Assembly: GCA_028291945.1 (NCBI GenBank)
Contig: JAQGNH010000444.1
Location: 1 to 58,875 of the forward strand
Reading direction: 5' to 3'
DNA from: Betaproteobacteria bacterium
GTDB taxonomy: Bacteria > Pseudomonadota > Gammaproteobacteria > Burkholderiales > SG8-41
Length of the DNA: 58,875 nucleotides
The notes under the pieces were generated by a model. The model made no database searches, was not told the origin of the DNA, and saw nothing but the letters and a program-made list of their open reading frames with translations. Below, in pieces: positions 36,118-45,665 of the stretch (its first letter is position 1; each line of letters starts with the position of its first letter). A program made the translations under genes and the position numbers.

Positions 36118-37704
36118 TCACGGTCTTGCGCCGACACGAAACAGTTTGCGGTCCTGCTCGTCCAGCTGGGCAATGAGCCCGGTTTCCCACGCCAGATACT
36201 GTTTCATCGCTGCGTGATTGCCGGCGTGCCGGTCGTGGACGAAGAAGAGATAGTCGATGCAGTCGGGGTCGGGCGGGATCTCCGGAGACCCTGCAGTCGG
36301 GTATCCCGCAGCAATCCAGGCTGCGCGCCCGCCGTCGAGTAGCTTCACATCCCGTATGCCGCTCTCTTCGAGGTCGACCGCTGCCAAACGCGCAATGTCA
36401 GGGTCCGCTGCAATCAAAACGATCGTGCCCTTCGCCCCGCCGGCAGCCTGGACGATGCGTGAGCGGATGCTCCAGAGGCTTGCAGGCACATGAGCCTCCC
36501 GGTACTGCATGCTGGATCCCAGATCGAATGCCGTGCACGAGTTGGCATCGAGTGCACGCTTGAGCTCTGCAGCGGAAATGAGCGGCAGCTTTGGAGCCGG
36601 CGCCTTTGCGGCCGGCCGCAATTTCAAGTTAGCGCGAATGCCGCCTTCGACTACGTAAGCTTCACAACCAAGCTGCTTGAGCCAGGTAGCGACCACGGGC
36701 GCGCGCACGCCATCGCTGTCAATGAGCACGATGCGGGCATTGCGCACACCCACCCATTGATCGGTTGCCTGAATGAGTTGCCCGCCGGGGGCGTGCACTG
36801 CGCCTGGGATAGAACCTGCCTTGAATTCTTCGGGCGTCCGCACATCAAGCAGGTAGGTGGTGCGGTTCGCCTCGCTTAGCCACGCCGTCACCGTCGTCGG
36901 GCTCACGGTTTCCACAGCGTGCCGCTGCATGAGCTGCGCGGATTGCGTACGCATCGCGGGCAGGGCGGACTCATTCACGGCATCCGGATACCGCCGCGCC
37001 GCGCCGCGCTCCAGTTCCAGCCCGGCAAGCACCCACCCCTGCGTACCGTTTTCCAGAGCGTAGACGGGGTTGGGAACTCCGAAATTGATGAGCGTCTGGG
37101 CGCCGAGAATCGAGCGCGTGCGGCCGGCACAGTTCACCACAATTTTGGTCTGCGGGTCTTTGACGATCCCACGGATGCGGTAAGGCAATTCAGCGTTCGG
37201 GCAACACACTCCACCCGGGATATTCATCTTCTGGTATTCCGCGAACGGACGGCCATCGACGATAACGAAGTCCTCATGAGCTTCTTTCATCCGCGCAAGC
37301 TCGGTGACGGTCACGCGCGGCGTGTGGTATTCGTGCTCGACGAGCTCGCCGAACAGTTTGCTCGGCACGTTTACGCCGGCGAAGAGCGCATGACCTGCGG
37401 CCGCCCAGGCGCGCGTTCCACCCTCCAGCACGGCAAGGTCGCTGTAGCCGATTGTTTGAAGGCGCTTTGCCGCAAGCTCCGCTACACCCAGATCGCCGTC
37501 ATCGCAGAGAACGAGGCGCGCCGACTGCCGCGGAACCAGTGCGAGGATGTCGATCTCGAGCCGGCTATAGGGAACGGGCGTGGCGAAGAGCAGGTGCGAT
37601 TCGCCGAACTGGCCGGCTTCGCGAACATCGAGGAGCGCGAGCTCGCCGCCATCGTGAACCATCGCTTTGAGCTGCTGTGGTGAAACGCGTTTGGTGGTCA
37701 TCAT
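36118..37704 (-). CDS. Protein with four tandem rhodanese-homology domains
   Basis: 528 residues, four repeats at about 5-110, 130-240, 265-365 and 375-475, plus a C-terminal helix-rich tail. Rhodaneses carry sulfane sulfur as cysteine persulfide. Only two domains keep a Cys in the active loop: Cys67 ('LVLCDDGD') and Cys192 ('NCAGRTRSIL', the best conserved CxGRTRS type). The equivalent places in domains 3 and 4 are Asp329 and Ala432-like, so these should be inactive or structural. The next minus-strand gene downstream in this orientation is ligD (convergent); upstream neighbour in the same direction is none. The TauE/SafE permease gene lies 166 nt upstream on the same strand, suggesting sulfur metabolism. 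Confidence 0.9.
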   Translation of the reverse strand: MMTTKRVSPQQLKAMVHDGGELALLDVREAGQFGESHLLFATPVPYSRLEIDILALVPRQSARLVLCDDGDLGVAELAAKRLQTIGYSDLAVLEGGTRAWAAAGHALFAGVNVPSKLFGELVEHEYHTPRVTVTELARMKEAHEDFVIVDGRPFAEYQKMNIPGGVCCPNAELPYRIRGIVKDPQTKIVVNCAGRTRSILGAQTLINFGVPNPVYALENGTQGWVLAGLELERGAARRYPDAVNESALPAMRTQSAQLMQRHAVETVSPTTVTAWLSEANRTTYLLDVRTPEEFKAGSIPGAVHAPGGQLIQATDQWVGVRNARIVLIDSDGVRAPVVATWLKQLGCEAYVVEGGIRANLKLRPAAKAPAPKLPLISAAELKRALDANSCTAFDLGSSMQYREAHVPASLWSIRSRIVQAAGGAKGTIVLIAADPDIARLAAVDLEESGIRDVKLLDGGRAAWIAAGYPTAGSPEIPPDPDCIDYLFFVHDRHAGNHAAMKQYLAWETGLIAQLDEQDRKLFRVGARP

Positions 37705-37870
37705 GGAAACCCGAAAAAGGCGCTACCTAAAGGAGGCAAGGCAAACCGGACATGGCGAACTCAGGAGAACCACTCGGAAGCCGACACGCGGATCCGCCTC
37801 TCTCAACGGGCACAATATCTCTCGGCGCCTGTGCTTCTTGCTTGACGACCCTCTCTCCTGCTTTTGAATT

Positions 37871-38611
37871 CTATCGCAGCAGCAGCGGCAGCCCGCTCAG
37901 GATCAGGACCGTCGCGACGAAGCGCTTGAATTTGAGCGGTTCGAGGTTCGCGTGAAGGTGATTGCCAGCCCAGACGCCAAGGGCCATCACCGGTATCGCA
38001 GCGGCGCAGATAATGAGTGCATCGCGGTCGTAGGCGCCGGCCCATAGGTACCCACTGCCGCGCATGATTCCAAGCCCAAACAATATTGCGGCCACCGTGG
38101 CTCGAAACGCGACCTTCCCGAGATGCAGCAGATCCAGATACATCGCGAAAAATATTCCGGCGCTGGCGCCGAACAAAGCGCCGACGAAACCCCCGACCGT
38201 ACCCGCGATCGGCGTAATTGCCTTCATGGGCAGATAGCGTTCCGGCGCAGGCCGGAGCGTGCGCCACATCGAGTGCACACCATAGCCGATTGCGAAGATA
38301 CCGAGGGCATTGGCGAGCGTTTCGGAATCGAGCGTTTTGAAGAAGTGGATTCCGATCAGGACGCCCAGGCCGCACCACGGCAGAATTTTACGCAAAGGTG
38401 GCCATGCGATGTGCCGGTAATCCTTCTGCAGAATCATCGCCGAGGAGATGATTCCGAGGAACGTCACCATTGGGGCGACGGTCTTCACCGACATGATCAG
38501 CGCCAGCAGTGGAACCGTGACGCCGCCGAAACCCGTGCTGCCGCGTATCGCGTAGGAAATGAATACGACGATCGCGAAGAAAAGCCATTGGGCAATAGTG
38601 AGCTCAGTCAC
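37871..38611 (-). CDS. TauE/SafE-family permease
   Basis: 246 residues with about seven to eight helices. Contains the family's internal repeat: 'GSTGFGGVTVPLLALIMSVKTVAPMVTFL' in the first half and 'VGGFVGALFGASAGIFFAMYLDLL' in the second. Members export sulfite, sulfoacetate or taurine-derived anions. It precedes the four-rhodanese gene on the same strand, which fits an exporter for sulfur oxyanions, but substrate is inferred from context. Confidence 0.88.
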   Translation of the reverse strand: MTELTIAQWLFFAIVVFISYAIRGSTGFGGVTVPLLALIMSVKTVAPMVTFLGIISSAMILQKDYRHIAWPPLRKILPWCGLGVLIGIHFFKTLDSETLANALGIFAIGYGVHSMWRTLRPAPERYLPMKAITPIAGTVGGFVGALFGASAGIFFAMYLDLLHLGKVAFRATVAAILFGLGIMRGSGYLWAGAYDRDALIICAAAIPVMALGVWAGNHLHANLEPLKFKRFVATVLILSGLPLLLR

Positions 38612-38627
38612 TGCTCACTGCCAACGC

Positions 38628-40145
38628 TCACTTGTGCGATTTGCGGTGGTCGGGGGTGCCGCCGAGCAGCGCGGCTGTTGGGCGCTTGGGGCGGCCGCGC
38701 GAGGGCAACATGCCGGCGTCGGATGCTGCCTTATCCTCGCTCGCGGGAGCCGGTTCGTAAGGCTTGCTGAAATCGAAGTCGGATGCGGCTGGCTGCTGGT
38801 GTGCGTACGGTTTCGTTGCGCTTCGGTGCTCCCGCTCGGCCGGGCGCGGGCCACGCGGTGGCCGTGCGTCGCGTTCCCCCTGCGCAGCGCTGCGGGACGG
38901 GCGCTCTTCACGTTCGCTCGACCGTGATGTGCTCGCCGGCCGGCCTCGCGATGTACGCGCCTCGCGTCCCGGCTCGCGCGGCGAGCGGCTGTGGCGATCC
39001 TCGCCATCGAAGCCTGCCGGCAGGTCGAGCCGCGGGATCGTGCGCTTCAGAAGCTTTTCGATGTCGGCGAGGTTCTTGGCTTCATCCGCGGCCATGAATG
39101 AGATGGCTTCGCCCGCGATGCCAGCGCGGCCCGTTCGTCCGATGCGATGAACGTAATCCTCGGGCGTGTAAGGCAGCTCGTAGTTGATGACGTACGGCAG
39201 CTCCTCGATATCGAGGCCGCGCGCTGCAATATCGGTGGCAACGAGCACCGTCGCGCGGCCTTCCTTGAAATCGGCCAATGCCTGCTCGCGCTCGCCCTGT
39301 GAACGATCGCTGTGAATCGCGGTGGCGTTGATGCCGTCGCGCACCAGTTCGCGCGCAAGCTTGTTAGCGTCGCGCTTCATGCGCAGGAATACCAGCACCT
39401 GCTTCATGTCGCGCGTGCGGATTATGTGGCCGAGCAGCGCGCGTTTGCGCGTTCCTGAGACCTCATACACCTGGTGCGTGATCATTTCCGCCGGCGCATT
39501 CCGGCGTGCGATTTCGATCAGCGTTGGAGTGCGCAAAAGCTCTTTCGCAAGTCTGCGGATGTCCTCCGAAAACGTGGCCGAGAAGAGCAGAGTCTGCCGT
39601 TCTTTGGGAAGGACCGAGAGGATCCGTTTGATATCGGGCAGAAAACCCATGTCGAGCATCCGATCCGCTTCATCGAGGACCAGGATCTCTACTCGGGACA
39701 GGTTCACTGTTTTCTGCTCGAGATGATCGAGCAGCCGCCCGGGCGTTGCAATGAGGATTTCCACGCCGCCGTGCAACGCTTTTTTCTGCGGCAGGATATC
39801 GACGCCCCCGTACACCATCGTGGAGCGTAGCGGCAGATGCTTGCCGTAGACGCGCACGCTTTCGGCAACCTGCGCAGCAAGCTCGCGCGTGGGGGTCAGG
39901 ATCAGCGCTCGTATCGGATGCCGCGCGGGTGAAGGACTCACGCTCGCGTGGGGCGCCAGCAGCTGCAGCATCGGCAGCGTAAATCCAGCGGTCTTTCCAG
40001 TTCCGGTCTGCGCGCAACCCATGATGTCGCGGCGCTCGAGGATTGCAGGAATGGCCTGGGCCTGGATCGGGGTGGGCTCCAGATAGCCCTCATCGGACAC
40101 TGCGCGCAGCAGCTCCGGAATCAGATTCAGTGAACCGAAAGACAT
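38628..40145 (-). CDS. rhlE: DEAD-box RNA helicase, RhlE type
   Basis: 505 residues from ATG 40145 ([13 protein letters not shown]); an upstream open frame to 40280 has no family similarity. Q motif '[10 protein letters not shown]', motif I AQTGTGKT, Ia [21 protein letters not shown] '[11 protein letters not shown]', [14 protein letters not shown]-terminal tail of about 130 residues is rich in Arg, Ser, Pro and Glu, typical of RNA-binding tails of RhlE proteins. Unwinds RNA in ribosome assembly and mRNA turnover. The gene ends 16 nt before the TauE/SafE gene start. Confidence 0.93.
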   Translation of the reverse strand: MSFGSLNLIPELLRAVSDEGYLEPTPIQAQAIPAILERRDIMGCAQTGTGKTAGFTLPMLQLLAPHASVSPSPARHPIRALILTPTRELAAQVAESVRVYGKHLPLRSTMVYGGVDILPQKKALHGGVEILIATPGRLLDHLEQKTVNLSRVEILVLDEADRMLDMGFLPDIKRILSVLPKERQTLLFSATFSEDIRRLAKELLRTPTLIEIARRNAPAEMITHQVYEVSGTRKRALLGHIIRTRDMKQVLVFLRMKRDANKLARELVRDGINATAIHSDRSQGEREQALADFKEGRATVLVATDIAARGLDIEELPYVINYELPYTPEDYVHRIGRTGRAGIAGEAISFMAADEAKNLADIEKLLKRTIPRLDLPAGFDGEDRHSRSPREPGREARTSRGRPASTSRSSEREERPSRSAAQGERDARPPRGPRPAEREHRSATKPYAHQQPAASDFDFSKPYEPAPASEDKAASDAGMLPSRGRPKRPTAALLGGTPDHRKSHK

Positions 40146-40348
40146 CTCGTGCAGAAAGGAAAACCCGCGGCCGGATGGGAAAGCGCCGTGGCGCTGAAGG
40201 TCAGCTCGGCAGGGATGATCGAAAGAGGCTCTAAAGTCGTACAGTTTGGAATGCTGACAGTATATCGTGAACGGCGTCATACCGCCATAAAGGTCCCGGA
40301 AAATGTCATCTATTCAAGAATCTGGTATATTTCTCGGCACTTGAACGT

Positions 40349-40987
40349 ATGCGTACCAGCATGAAGTCGCATGAGCCTGCCCTGACCGCGCCGGACGAGG
40401 TTTTGCGCGGTCTGTACCCGCTCATCCTGACCCTCGATACTCACGGTGTGCCGCACCGCTGGATCACATGGCAGCACGCCTGCTATTACTACGCCAAAAA
40501 TCAGGTTGCGTGGGCGCTCGGCGAACACGCCTTCACGGTTTATGGGGGGCTGAACCGCACGACCGGACTGCGCTCTGAAATCACCGCCAGCAGCATCATT
40601 GCCGTCAAAGGCAAAGCGATGGCGATGAAATCGTTCAATCAGGTGCCGCCGCTCAACAACCGCGAGCTGTTCCACCGCGATCGACAAATTTGTGCGTATT
40701 GCGGGACGATGCTCCCGATCTCCAAGCTCACCCGCGATCACGTCAAGCCGTTCTCCCGCGGCGGGAAAGATACGTGGATGAATGTCGTTACGGCGTGTCG
40801 CGCGTGCAACGAGAAAAAGAGCGATCGCACACCCGAGCTCTCCGGTATGGAGCTGCTCTATTTGCCTTACGTACCCAATCGGGCCGAATACCTGATCCTG
40901 ACGAATCGACGCATTCTCGCCGACCAGATGGACTTTCTGGCGCAGCACGTTCCGGCGCAAAGCAGGCTGCATCAAAAACTCGCCTGA
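40349..40987 (+). CDS. HNH endonuclease-fold protein
   Basis: 212 residues. The HNH module lies at about 110-160: CxxC in 'RQICAYCGTML', 'KLTRDHVKPFSRGGKDTWMNVVTACRACNEKKSDRTP' with DH, N and second CxxC, i.e. a zinc-stabilised McrA-like HNH core. The N-terminal 100 residues are conserved in proteobacterial homologues but have no known function. No restriction or phage genes surround it, so it is probably a housekeeping-type chromosomal HNH protein. Divergent from rhlE. An in-frame ATG at 40361 is an alternative start. Confidence 0.9.
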   Translation: MRTSMKSHEPALTAPDEVLRGLYPLILTLDTHGVPHRWITWQHACYYYAKNQVAWALGEHAFTVYGGLNRTTGLRSEITASSIIAVKGKAMAMKSFNQVPPLNNRELFHRDRQICAYCGTMLPISKLTRDHVKPFSRGGKDTWMNVVTACRACNEKKSDRTPELSGMELLYLPYVPNRAEYLILTNRRILADQMDFLAQHVPAQSRLHQKLA

Positions 40988-41089
40988 TCTTGCGAGAACG
41001 ACGGGCAATGTTGTGGCGCCGTTCCTCGTGCGCCGGGCGCGTTTCGCGCAACATCCGGCGCTTCCCGGCATGGGTCCCGGTTGCCTGCA

Positions 41090-41935
41090 ATGAGCGCGAT
41101 GCGTACCTGTCACTTTGATTTGCACAGTCACTCGACGTATTCCGATGGCGTCATGAAGCCAGCGCAGGTGATCGGGCGCGCGGCGCAACGCGGCGTCCAG
41201 GCGCTCGCGCTCACCGACCACGATGAGCTGAGCGGGCTCGCGGAAGCGCGCGTTGCGGCCGAACAAGCCGGGATCGAGCTGATAGACGGTGTTGAAATTT
41301 CGGTGACCTGGCGAGGGCATACCTTGCACATCGTCGGCCTGCGCGTCGATCCCGCGAACGAGGTCCTGGTCTCGGGACTGCTTGCCAATCGAGCGGGGCG
41401 TAACGAACGTGCGGAGCGCATTTCTACAGAGCTCGCGCGCGTGGGTATCCCGGACGCCCTGGAGGGCGCGCGCGCCTACGTGACCAATCCGGCGCTTGTG
41501 AGCCGAACGCACTTTGCGCGCTATCTCGTTGCGACCGGGTGGGCTCGCAGCACGCAGGCCGTTTTCGACAAGTACCTCGGGGCGGGAAAGCCTGGATACG
41601 TCCCGCATATCTGGGCCACGCTGGACCAGGCAGTCGAGTGGATCACCGCCGCCGGTGGCATACCGGTCATCGCGCATCCGGGCCGATACAAGCTCAGTGA
41701 GGCTGAGCGCGAAGACCTCCTGAGTACGTTCAAAGCTCTGGGCGGAATTGCCGTCGAAGTCGTTACCGGCAGCCATACCCCTGACCAATACGGATATTGG
41801 GCGAGACGTGCAATCGAGTATGGGCTGCTTGCTTCGGTCGGATCCGATTTCCACGGCTTGCCCGATAGTTACCGCGACCTCGGTGATCTGCCGCCGCTGC
41901 CATCTGGATGCAAGCCGGTGTGGCAATCGTTTTAA
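41090..41935 (+). CDS. PHP-domain phosphoesterase (YciV/RNase AM-like)
   Basis: About 281 residues. PHP metal-site motifs: 'FDLHSHSTYSDG', 'LTDHDELSGL', 'GVEISVTWRGHTLHIVGL', 'VIAHPGRY' and 'VGSDFHG'. Relatives hydrolyse 3',5'-nucleoside bisphosphates and trim RNA 5' ends. Start is ambiguous: ATG 41090 is chosen; TTG 41081 and ATG 41099 are alternatives. Followed by the inverted repeat and the YciO-like gene. Confidence 0.92.
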   Translation: MSAMRTCHFDLHSHSTYSDGVMKPAQVIGRAAQRGVQALALTDHDELSGLAEARVAAEQAGIELIDGVEISVTWRGHTLHIVGLRVDPANEVLVSGLLANRAGRNERAERISTELARVGIPDALEGARAYVTNPALVSRTHFARYLVATGWARSTQAVFDKYLGAGKPGYVPHIWATLDQAVEWITAAGGIPVIAHPGRYKLSEAEREDLLSTFKALGGIAVEVVTGSHTPDQYGYWARRAIEYGLLASVGSDFHGLPDSYRDLGDLPPLPSGCKPVWQSF

Positions 41936-41936
41936 T

Positions 41937-42023
41937 GAGGAATGAGGAATGATGAATGATGAGTAAGGGCGGCGGAGCTGCTTTGAGAGTTCTCAGTTCC
42001 GCGTTCATCGTTCCGCATTCCGC
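41937..42023. repeat. Imperfect long inverted repeat made of 7-nt units
   Basis: The left arm (41937-41963) is four near-copies of a 7-nt unit (GAGGAAT, GAGGAAT, GATGAAT, GATGAGT). The right arm (41997-42023), read on the minus strand, matches it at 20 of 27 positions (GCGGAATGCGGAACGATGAA...). The two arms can form a long stem around a 33-nt loop just after the PHP gene stop. The right arm abuts the GTG start of the next gene. Confidence 0.75.
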
Positions 42024-42032
42024 GTTAACCAG

Positions 42033-42662
42033 GTGGCGCAGCTTTTCACCGTCCATTCCGAAAACCCGCAGCCGAGATTGATTCGTCAGGCCGCCGAGAT
42101 CCTGCGGCAAGGCGGAGTGATGGTCTATCCCACGGATTCCTGTTATGCGCTCGGTTGTCGCATCGGCGACAAGGCTGCGATGGAACGGATACGCGCGATA
42201 CGAAACGTGGACGAACGCCATCACCTCACGCTCGTATGCCGTGACCTTGCCGAGATCGGTCAATACGCCCGGGTAGACAACGTCCAGTTTCGCCTGCTGA
42301 AAGCGGCTACGCCCGGGAGCTACACGTTTATTTTGCAGGCAACCAAAGAGGTACCCAAAAGGTTGTTGCATCCGAGCCGGCGCACGATCGGATTGCGAGT
42401 GCCCGATCATAAAGTTGCACAGGCATTGCTTACCGAGCTCGGCGAACCGTTGCTGTCGTCGACATTGTTGCTGCCGGGCGATGACGAGCCGCTCAACGAC
42501 GCGGAGCAGATCCGGGATCGGCTCGAGCGACGCGTCGATCTCGTGCTGGACGCGGGCTCGTGCGGTATCGTGCCGACAACCGTAGTCGACTTGACGGCGG
42601 ATGCGCCTGTCATAACTCGCGTGGGTAAAGGCAGCCTTGAGCTGCTCGGCATCAGCGCGTGA
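42033..42662 (+). CDS. YrdC/Sua5-superfamily protein, YciO type
   Basis: 209 residues from GTG 42033. YrdC-fold signatures: 'GGVMVYPTDSCYALGC', 'RHHLTLVCRDLAEIGQYARVDN', 'PGSYTFILQATKEVPKRLLHPSRRTIGLRVPDH' and 'TTVVDLTADAPVITRVGKGS'. The RTIGLRVPDH wording fits YciO rather than TsaC; TsaC makes threonylcarbamoyl-AMP for tRNA t6A, while YciO has weak such activity. First gene of the yciO-M50-trpS-scpAB block. Confidence 0.92.
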   Translation: MAQLFTVHSENPQPRLIRQAAEILRQGGVMVYPTDSCYALGCRIGDKAAMERIRAIRNVDERHHLTLVCRDLAEIGQYARVDNVQFRLLKAATPGSYTFILQATKEVPKRLLHPSRRTIGLRVPDHKVAQALLTELGEPLLSSTLLLPGDDEPLNDAEQIRDRLERRVDLVLDAGSCGIVPTTVVDLTADAPVITRVGKGSLELLGISA

Positions 42663-42710
42663 CGCTCACGCTCGGTAAGAAGCGCAATATCAAGCTGTTA
42701 AACTAACGCC

Positions 42711-43406
42711 ATGGAACTCAACGTCATCCAGGTGATCGCGATCTACGCGATACCGGTCATCCTCGCGATCACACTGCACGAAGCCGCACACGGTTATGTC
42801 GCCATGCGCTTCGGCGATATGACGGCCTTCGCAGCGGGCCGCGTAAGTCTGAATCCCATACGGCACATCGATCCAGTCGGTACTGTCGTCTTACCGTTAG
42901 CGCTGCTCGCTTTGGCTAAATTGTTCGGCGGAGGCGGGATGCTGTTCGGGTGGGCGAAACCGGTCCCGGTCAATTTTGCAAATTTGCGTCATCCGAAGCG
43001 CGACATGCTTTGGGTCGCCGCCGCCGGGCCACTCTCTAATTTAGTCATGGCGCTTCTGTGGGCCATCACGGTGAAGGTCAGTGTCTCCCTGCCCGGAAAC
43101 TACTTCGCGCTTCCGCTGGCATTGATGGGAGCCGCGGGTATCTTCATCAACGTGATTTTCATGGTGCTCAACTTGCTTCCGCTGCCGCCGCTCGATGGCG
43201 GGCGCATGCTGGTCAGTCTCTTGCCCCATCGGCTTGCATACAAGGTTTCACGGATCGAGCCCTACGGCTTCATGATTCTCCTCGTGCTGCTCTTCAGCGG
43301 TGTGCTGGGGTACGTGCTGTGGCCGGCGATCAGTCTCGCAATGGCGGGGGTGTCCGGGCTTTTCGGGATTCCGCTTGCAGAACTGATCAGGCTCGGCCGC
43401 CAGTAA
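42711..43406 (+). CDS. Site-2 protease-like M50 family membrane protein
   Basis: 231 residues, about six helices. Zinc motif HEAAHG near residue 20 and the distal Asp in 'NLLPLPPLDGGRML' (usual N/L-P-x-x-D-G) form the intramembrane protease site. Lacks PDZ domains, matching the short M50 members encoded next to trpS in many betaproteobacteria. Physiological substrate unknown. Confidence 0.93.
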   Translation: MELNVIQVIAIYAIPVILAITLHEAAHGYVAMRFGDMTAFAAGRVSLNPIRHIDPVGTVVLPLALLALAKLFGGGGMLFGWAKPVPVNFANLRHPKRDMLWVAAAGPLSNLVMALLWAITVKVSVSLPGNYFALPLALMGAAGIFINVIFMVLNLLPLPPLDGGRMLVSLLPHRLAYKVSRIEPYGFMILLVLLFSGVLGYVLWPAISLAMAGVSGLFGIPLAELIRLGRQ

Positions 43407-43436
43407 ATCGCTACGCCAGAATTTTCTTCCCGGTAA

Positions 43437-44639
43437 ATGATTACCAACAGAGTCTTGTCAGGCATGCGTCCCACGGGCGCATTGCATCTGGGCCATTATC
43501 ACGGCGTTCTCAAGAACTGGATCCAGCTGCAGTACAAATACGAGTGCCTGTTTTTTGCCGCCGACTGGCATGCGCTGACCACGCACTACGACGACCCCGC
43601 TCAGATCGAGCAGCACGTGTGGGACATGATCATCGACTGGCTCGCCGCGGGTGTCGATCCTGCCCACGCGACGCTTTTCATTCAGTCGCAGGTTCCCGCT
43701 CACGCAGAGCTCCACTTGCTGCTCTCCATGATTACGCCGCTGCCGTGGCTCGAGCGCGTACCGACTTATAAGGACCAGCAGGAAAAGCTCACGGAAAAAG
43801 ACCTGACGACGTACGGTTTCCTGGGTTATCCGCTTCTGCAAAGCGCCGACATATTGATTTACCGGGCTGCCCAAGTTCCGGTGGGCGAGGACCAGGTGCC
43901 GCACATCGAGTTCACAAGGGAAATCGCGCGCCGCTTCAATCACATGTTCGGACGCGACGCAGGCTTCGAGCAGAAGGCCGAGGAGGCGATCAAGAAGCTC
44001 GGTTCGCGAAGAGCGCGCCTCTATCGCGAGTTGCGCGCGAAATTCCAGCAACAGGGCGATGGCGCGGCGCGGGAAGCTGCGCGCGCATTGCTGGAAGAGA
44101 CGCAGAACCTTCCGAGCGAGGATCGCGAGCGGCTCTTAGGCTATCTCGAAGGCGGCGGCAAAATGATACTGACCGAGCCGCATGCTCTTCTGACAGAAGC
44201 CTCGCGCATGCCCGGGCTCGATGGGCAGAAGATGTCGAAGTCGTACAACAATGCAATTGGCCTGCGTGAAGATCCGGATACGATCGCGCGCAAAATCAAA
44301 ACCATGCCGACAGACCCGGCGCGGGTGAGGCGCACTGACCCGGGCACACCGGAAAAGTGCCCGGTGTGGCAACTGCACCTGGTGTACTCCGACGACCGTA
44401 CCAAGGAGTGGGTCCAGCAGGGCTGCCGCAGCGCAGGTATCGGATGTCTCGAATGCAAGCAGCCGGTCATCGAAGCCGTACTGGCGGAGTTGAAGTCGAT
44501 CCGCGAGCGTGCCCAGCAGTACCTCACGGATCCCACCCAAGTGCGCCAAATCATCCGGGACGGCGCCGAAAAAGCGCGCGGTCTGGCTCAGGAAACGTTG
44601 GCAGATGTACGTGCTGCGATGGGGCTGGATTACACCTGA
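43437..44639 (+). CDS. trpS: Tryptophanyl-tRNA synthetase
   Basis: 400 residues, class I aminoacyl-tRNA synthetase. HIGH-type motif in 'RPTGALHLGHYHG' and KMSKS in 'GLDGQKMSKSYNN'. 'GEDQVPHIEFTREIARRFN' contributes to tryptophan and tRNA binding. Longer than the ~330-residue E. coli enzyme because of an extra charged helical insertion (about 180-245, 'KAEEAIKKLGSRRARLYRELRAKF') before KMSKS, common in betaproteobacterial TrpS. Charges tRNA-Trp. Confidence 0.97.
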   Translation: MITNRVLSGMRPTGALHLGHYHGVLKNWIQLQYKYECLFFAADWHALTTHYDDPAQIEQHVWDMIIDWLAAGVDPAHATLFIQSQVPAHAELHLLLSMITPLPWLERVPTYKDQQEKLTEKDLTTYGFLGYPLLQSADILIYRAAQVPVGEDQVPHIEFTREIARRFNHMFGRDAGFEQKAEEAIKKLGSRRARLYRELRAKFQQQGDGAAREAARALLEETQNLPSEDRERLLGYLEGGGKMILTEPHALLTEASRMPGLDGQKMSKSYNNAIGLREDPDTIARKIKTMPTDPARVRRTDPGTPEKCPVWQLHLVYSDDRTKEWVQQGCRSAGIGCLECKQPVIEAVLAELKSIRERAQQYLTDPTQVRQIIRDGAEKARGLAQETLADVRAAMGLDYT

Positions 44640-44754
44640 TTTCAGTGATTTGCTGCGCAGAAGGGTTGCGCGAAAGCGCCACCCTTAGTGTGCGACCGTC
44701 GGGTGGACCACGATAGCTTGTAGTTTTCCGAACAATTCGCTGTAGAATGCAGCG

Positions 44755-44853
44755 ATGCCGAACTTACATCCAGCTCCCCGCTCGACCGAGCTTGCGCGCG
44801 ACCTGGCTGAGCTGGTTGCGGCTGTTCCATGCCTACGCGGAGAACTTGCCTGA
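44755..44853 (+). CDS. Possible 32-residue upstream peptide coupled to scpA
   Basis: ATG 44755 opens a frame 'MPNLHPAPRSTELARDLAEL' continuing to 'RGELA', whose TGA overlaps the scpA ATG as TGATG. The amphipathic 'STELARDLAELVAAV' suggests a real helix. It may be a translated leader that feeds ribosomes to scpA, or chance. No family recognised. Confidence 0.35.
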   Translation: MPNLHPAPRSTELARDLAELVAAVPCLRGELA

Positions 44854-45665
44854 TGGAACTCGTTGATCCGCCGCCGGCCCCGGTTACGTTCGCGCGCATT
44901 TACGGGCAGCCGCTGCTCGAGATGCCGCACGATCTTTACATCCCCCCGGACGCGCTGGAGGTTTTTCTCGAGCAGTTCGAAGGACCTCTCGACCTCCTGT
45001 TGTACTTGATCCGCAAGGAAAACATCAGCGTCCTCGACATCCCGATGGCGAAGCTGACTGCGCAGTACCTGGTGTATGTCGAAATGATGCGATCGCAGCA
45101 GCTGGAGCTCGCCGCCGAATATCTGCTCATGGCAGCGATGCTGATCGAGATCAAGTCCCGGATGCTGTTGCCGCGTCCTGCTGCCACCGACATCGAGGCG
45201 GATCCGCGGGCGGAGCTGGTGCGGCGTCTCCTCGAATACGAGCAGATGAAAATGGCGTCGCAGCGGATCAATGCGCTGCCTCAAGCCGGTCGCGACTTCA
45301 GCCTGGTGCAGGTGCTGTTCGATCGGGACGGCGCAGAGCGACTGCCTGAGGTCCATCCGGACGACCTGAAGATCGCGTGGCTGACGCTCCTGCGGCGGGC
45401 TGCGGTCAACAAGCATCATAAGGTGACGCGCGAACAGCTCTCGGTGCGCGCGCACATGAGCCGCGTGCTGCGCTATCTGCAGGAATCGAAGTTCGTCGAG
45501 TTCAGCGATCTGTTCCAGACCGAGCAGGGCGTGAGCGTACTGGTCGTAACTTTTCTTGCTGTGCTGGAGCTTGCGCGAGAAGGCCTGATCGAAGTCAGTC
45601 AGCAGGAAGGCTACTCGCCGATCTACGTGAAATTGCGCGGCGGCCAGCTCGCCGCGGTCGCTTGA
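44853..45665 (+). CDS. scpA: Segregation and condensation protein A
   Basis: Kleisin subunit of the SMC-ScpAB condensin. 270 residues from ATG 44853. N-terminal SMC-neck-binding part '[32 protein letters not shown]', then '[22 protein letters not shown]' and a C-terminal winged helix ('[20 protein letters not shown]'). The stop overlaps the scpB ATG, as expected for subunits made in balance. Confidence 0.95.
   Translation: MELVDPPPAPVTFARIYGQPLLEMPHDLYIPPDALEVFLEQFEGPLDLLLYLIRKENISVLDIPMAKLTAQYLVYVEMMRSQQLELAAEYLLMAAMLIEIKSRMLLPRPAATDIEADPRAELVRRLLEYEQMKMASQRINALPQAGRDFSLVQVLFDRDGAERLPEVHPDDLKIAWLTLLRRAAVNKHHKVTREQLSVRAHMSRVLRYLQESKFVEFSDLFQTEQGVSVLVVTFLAVLELAREGLIEVSQQEGYSPIYVKLRGGQLAAVA

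Noticed and set aside
40230-40270. Second LexA box near GTACAG...GACAGTATA
   Set aside because: The half-sites are in the same orientation or wrongly spaced; no CTGT-N8-ACAG is present.
40349-40987. Restriction or phage-defence role for the HNH protein
   Set aside because: No methylase, helicase or phage gene is adjacent, and the N-terminal half looks like the chromosomal HNH family.
40310-41926. 538-codon minus-strand frame opposite the HNH and PHP genes
   Set aside because: Spans two genes with intact catalytic motifs; its own translation shows no domain.
41937-42023. Possible CRISPR array
   Set aside because: The repeat units are 7 nt with no spacers, and no cas gene is present.
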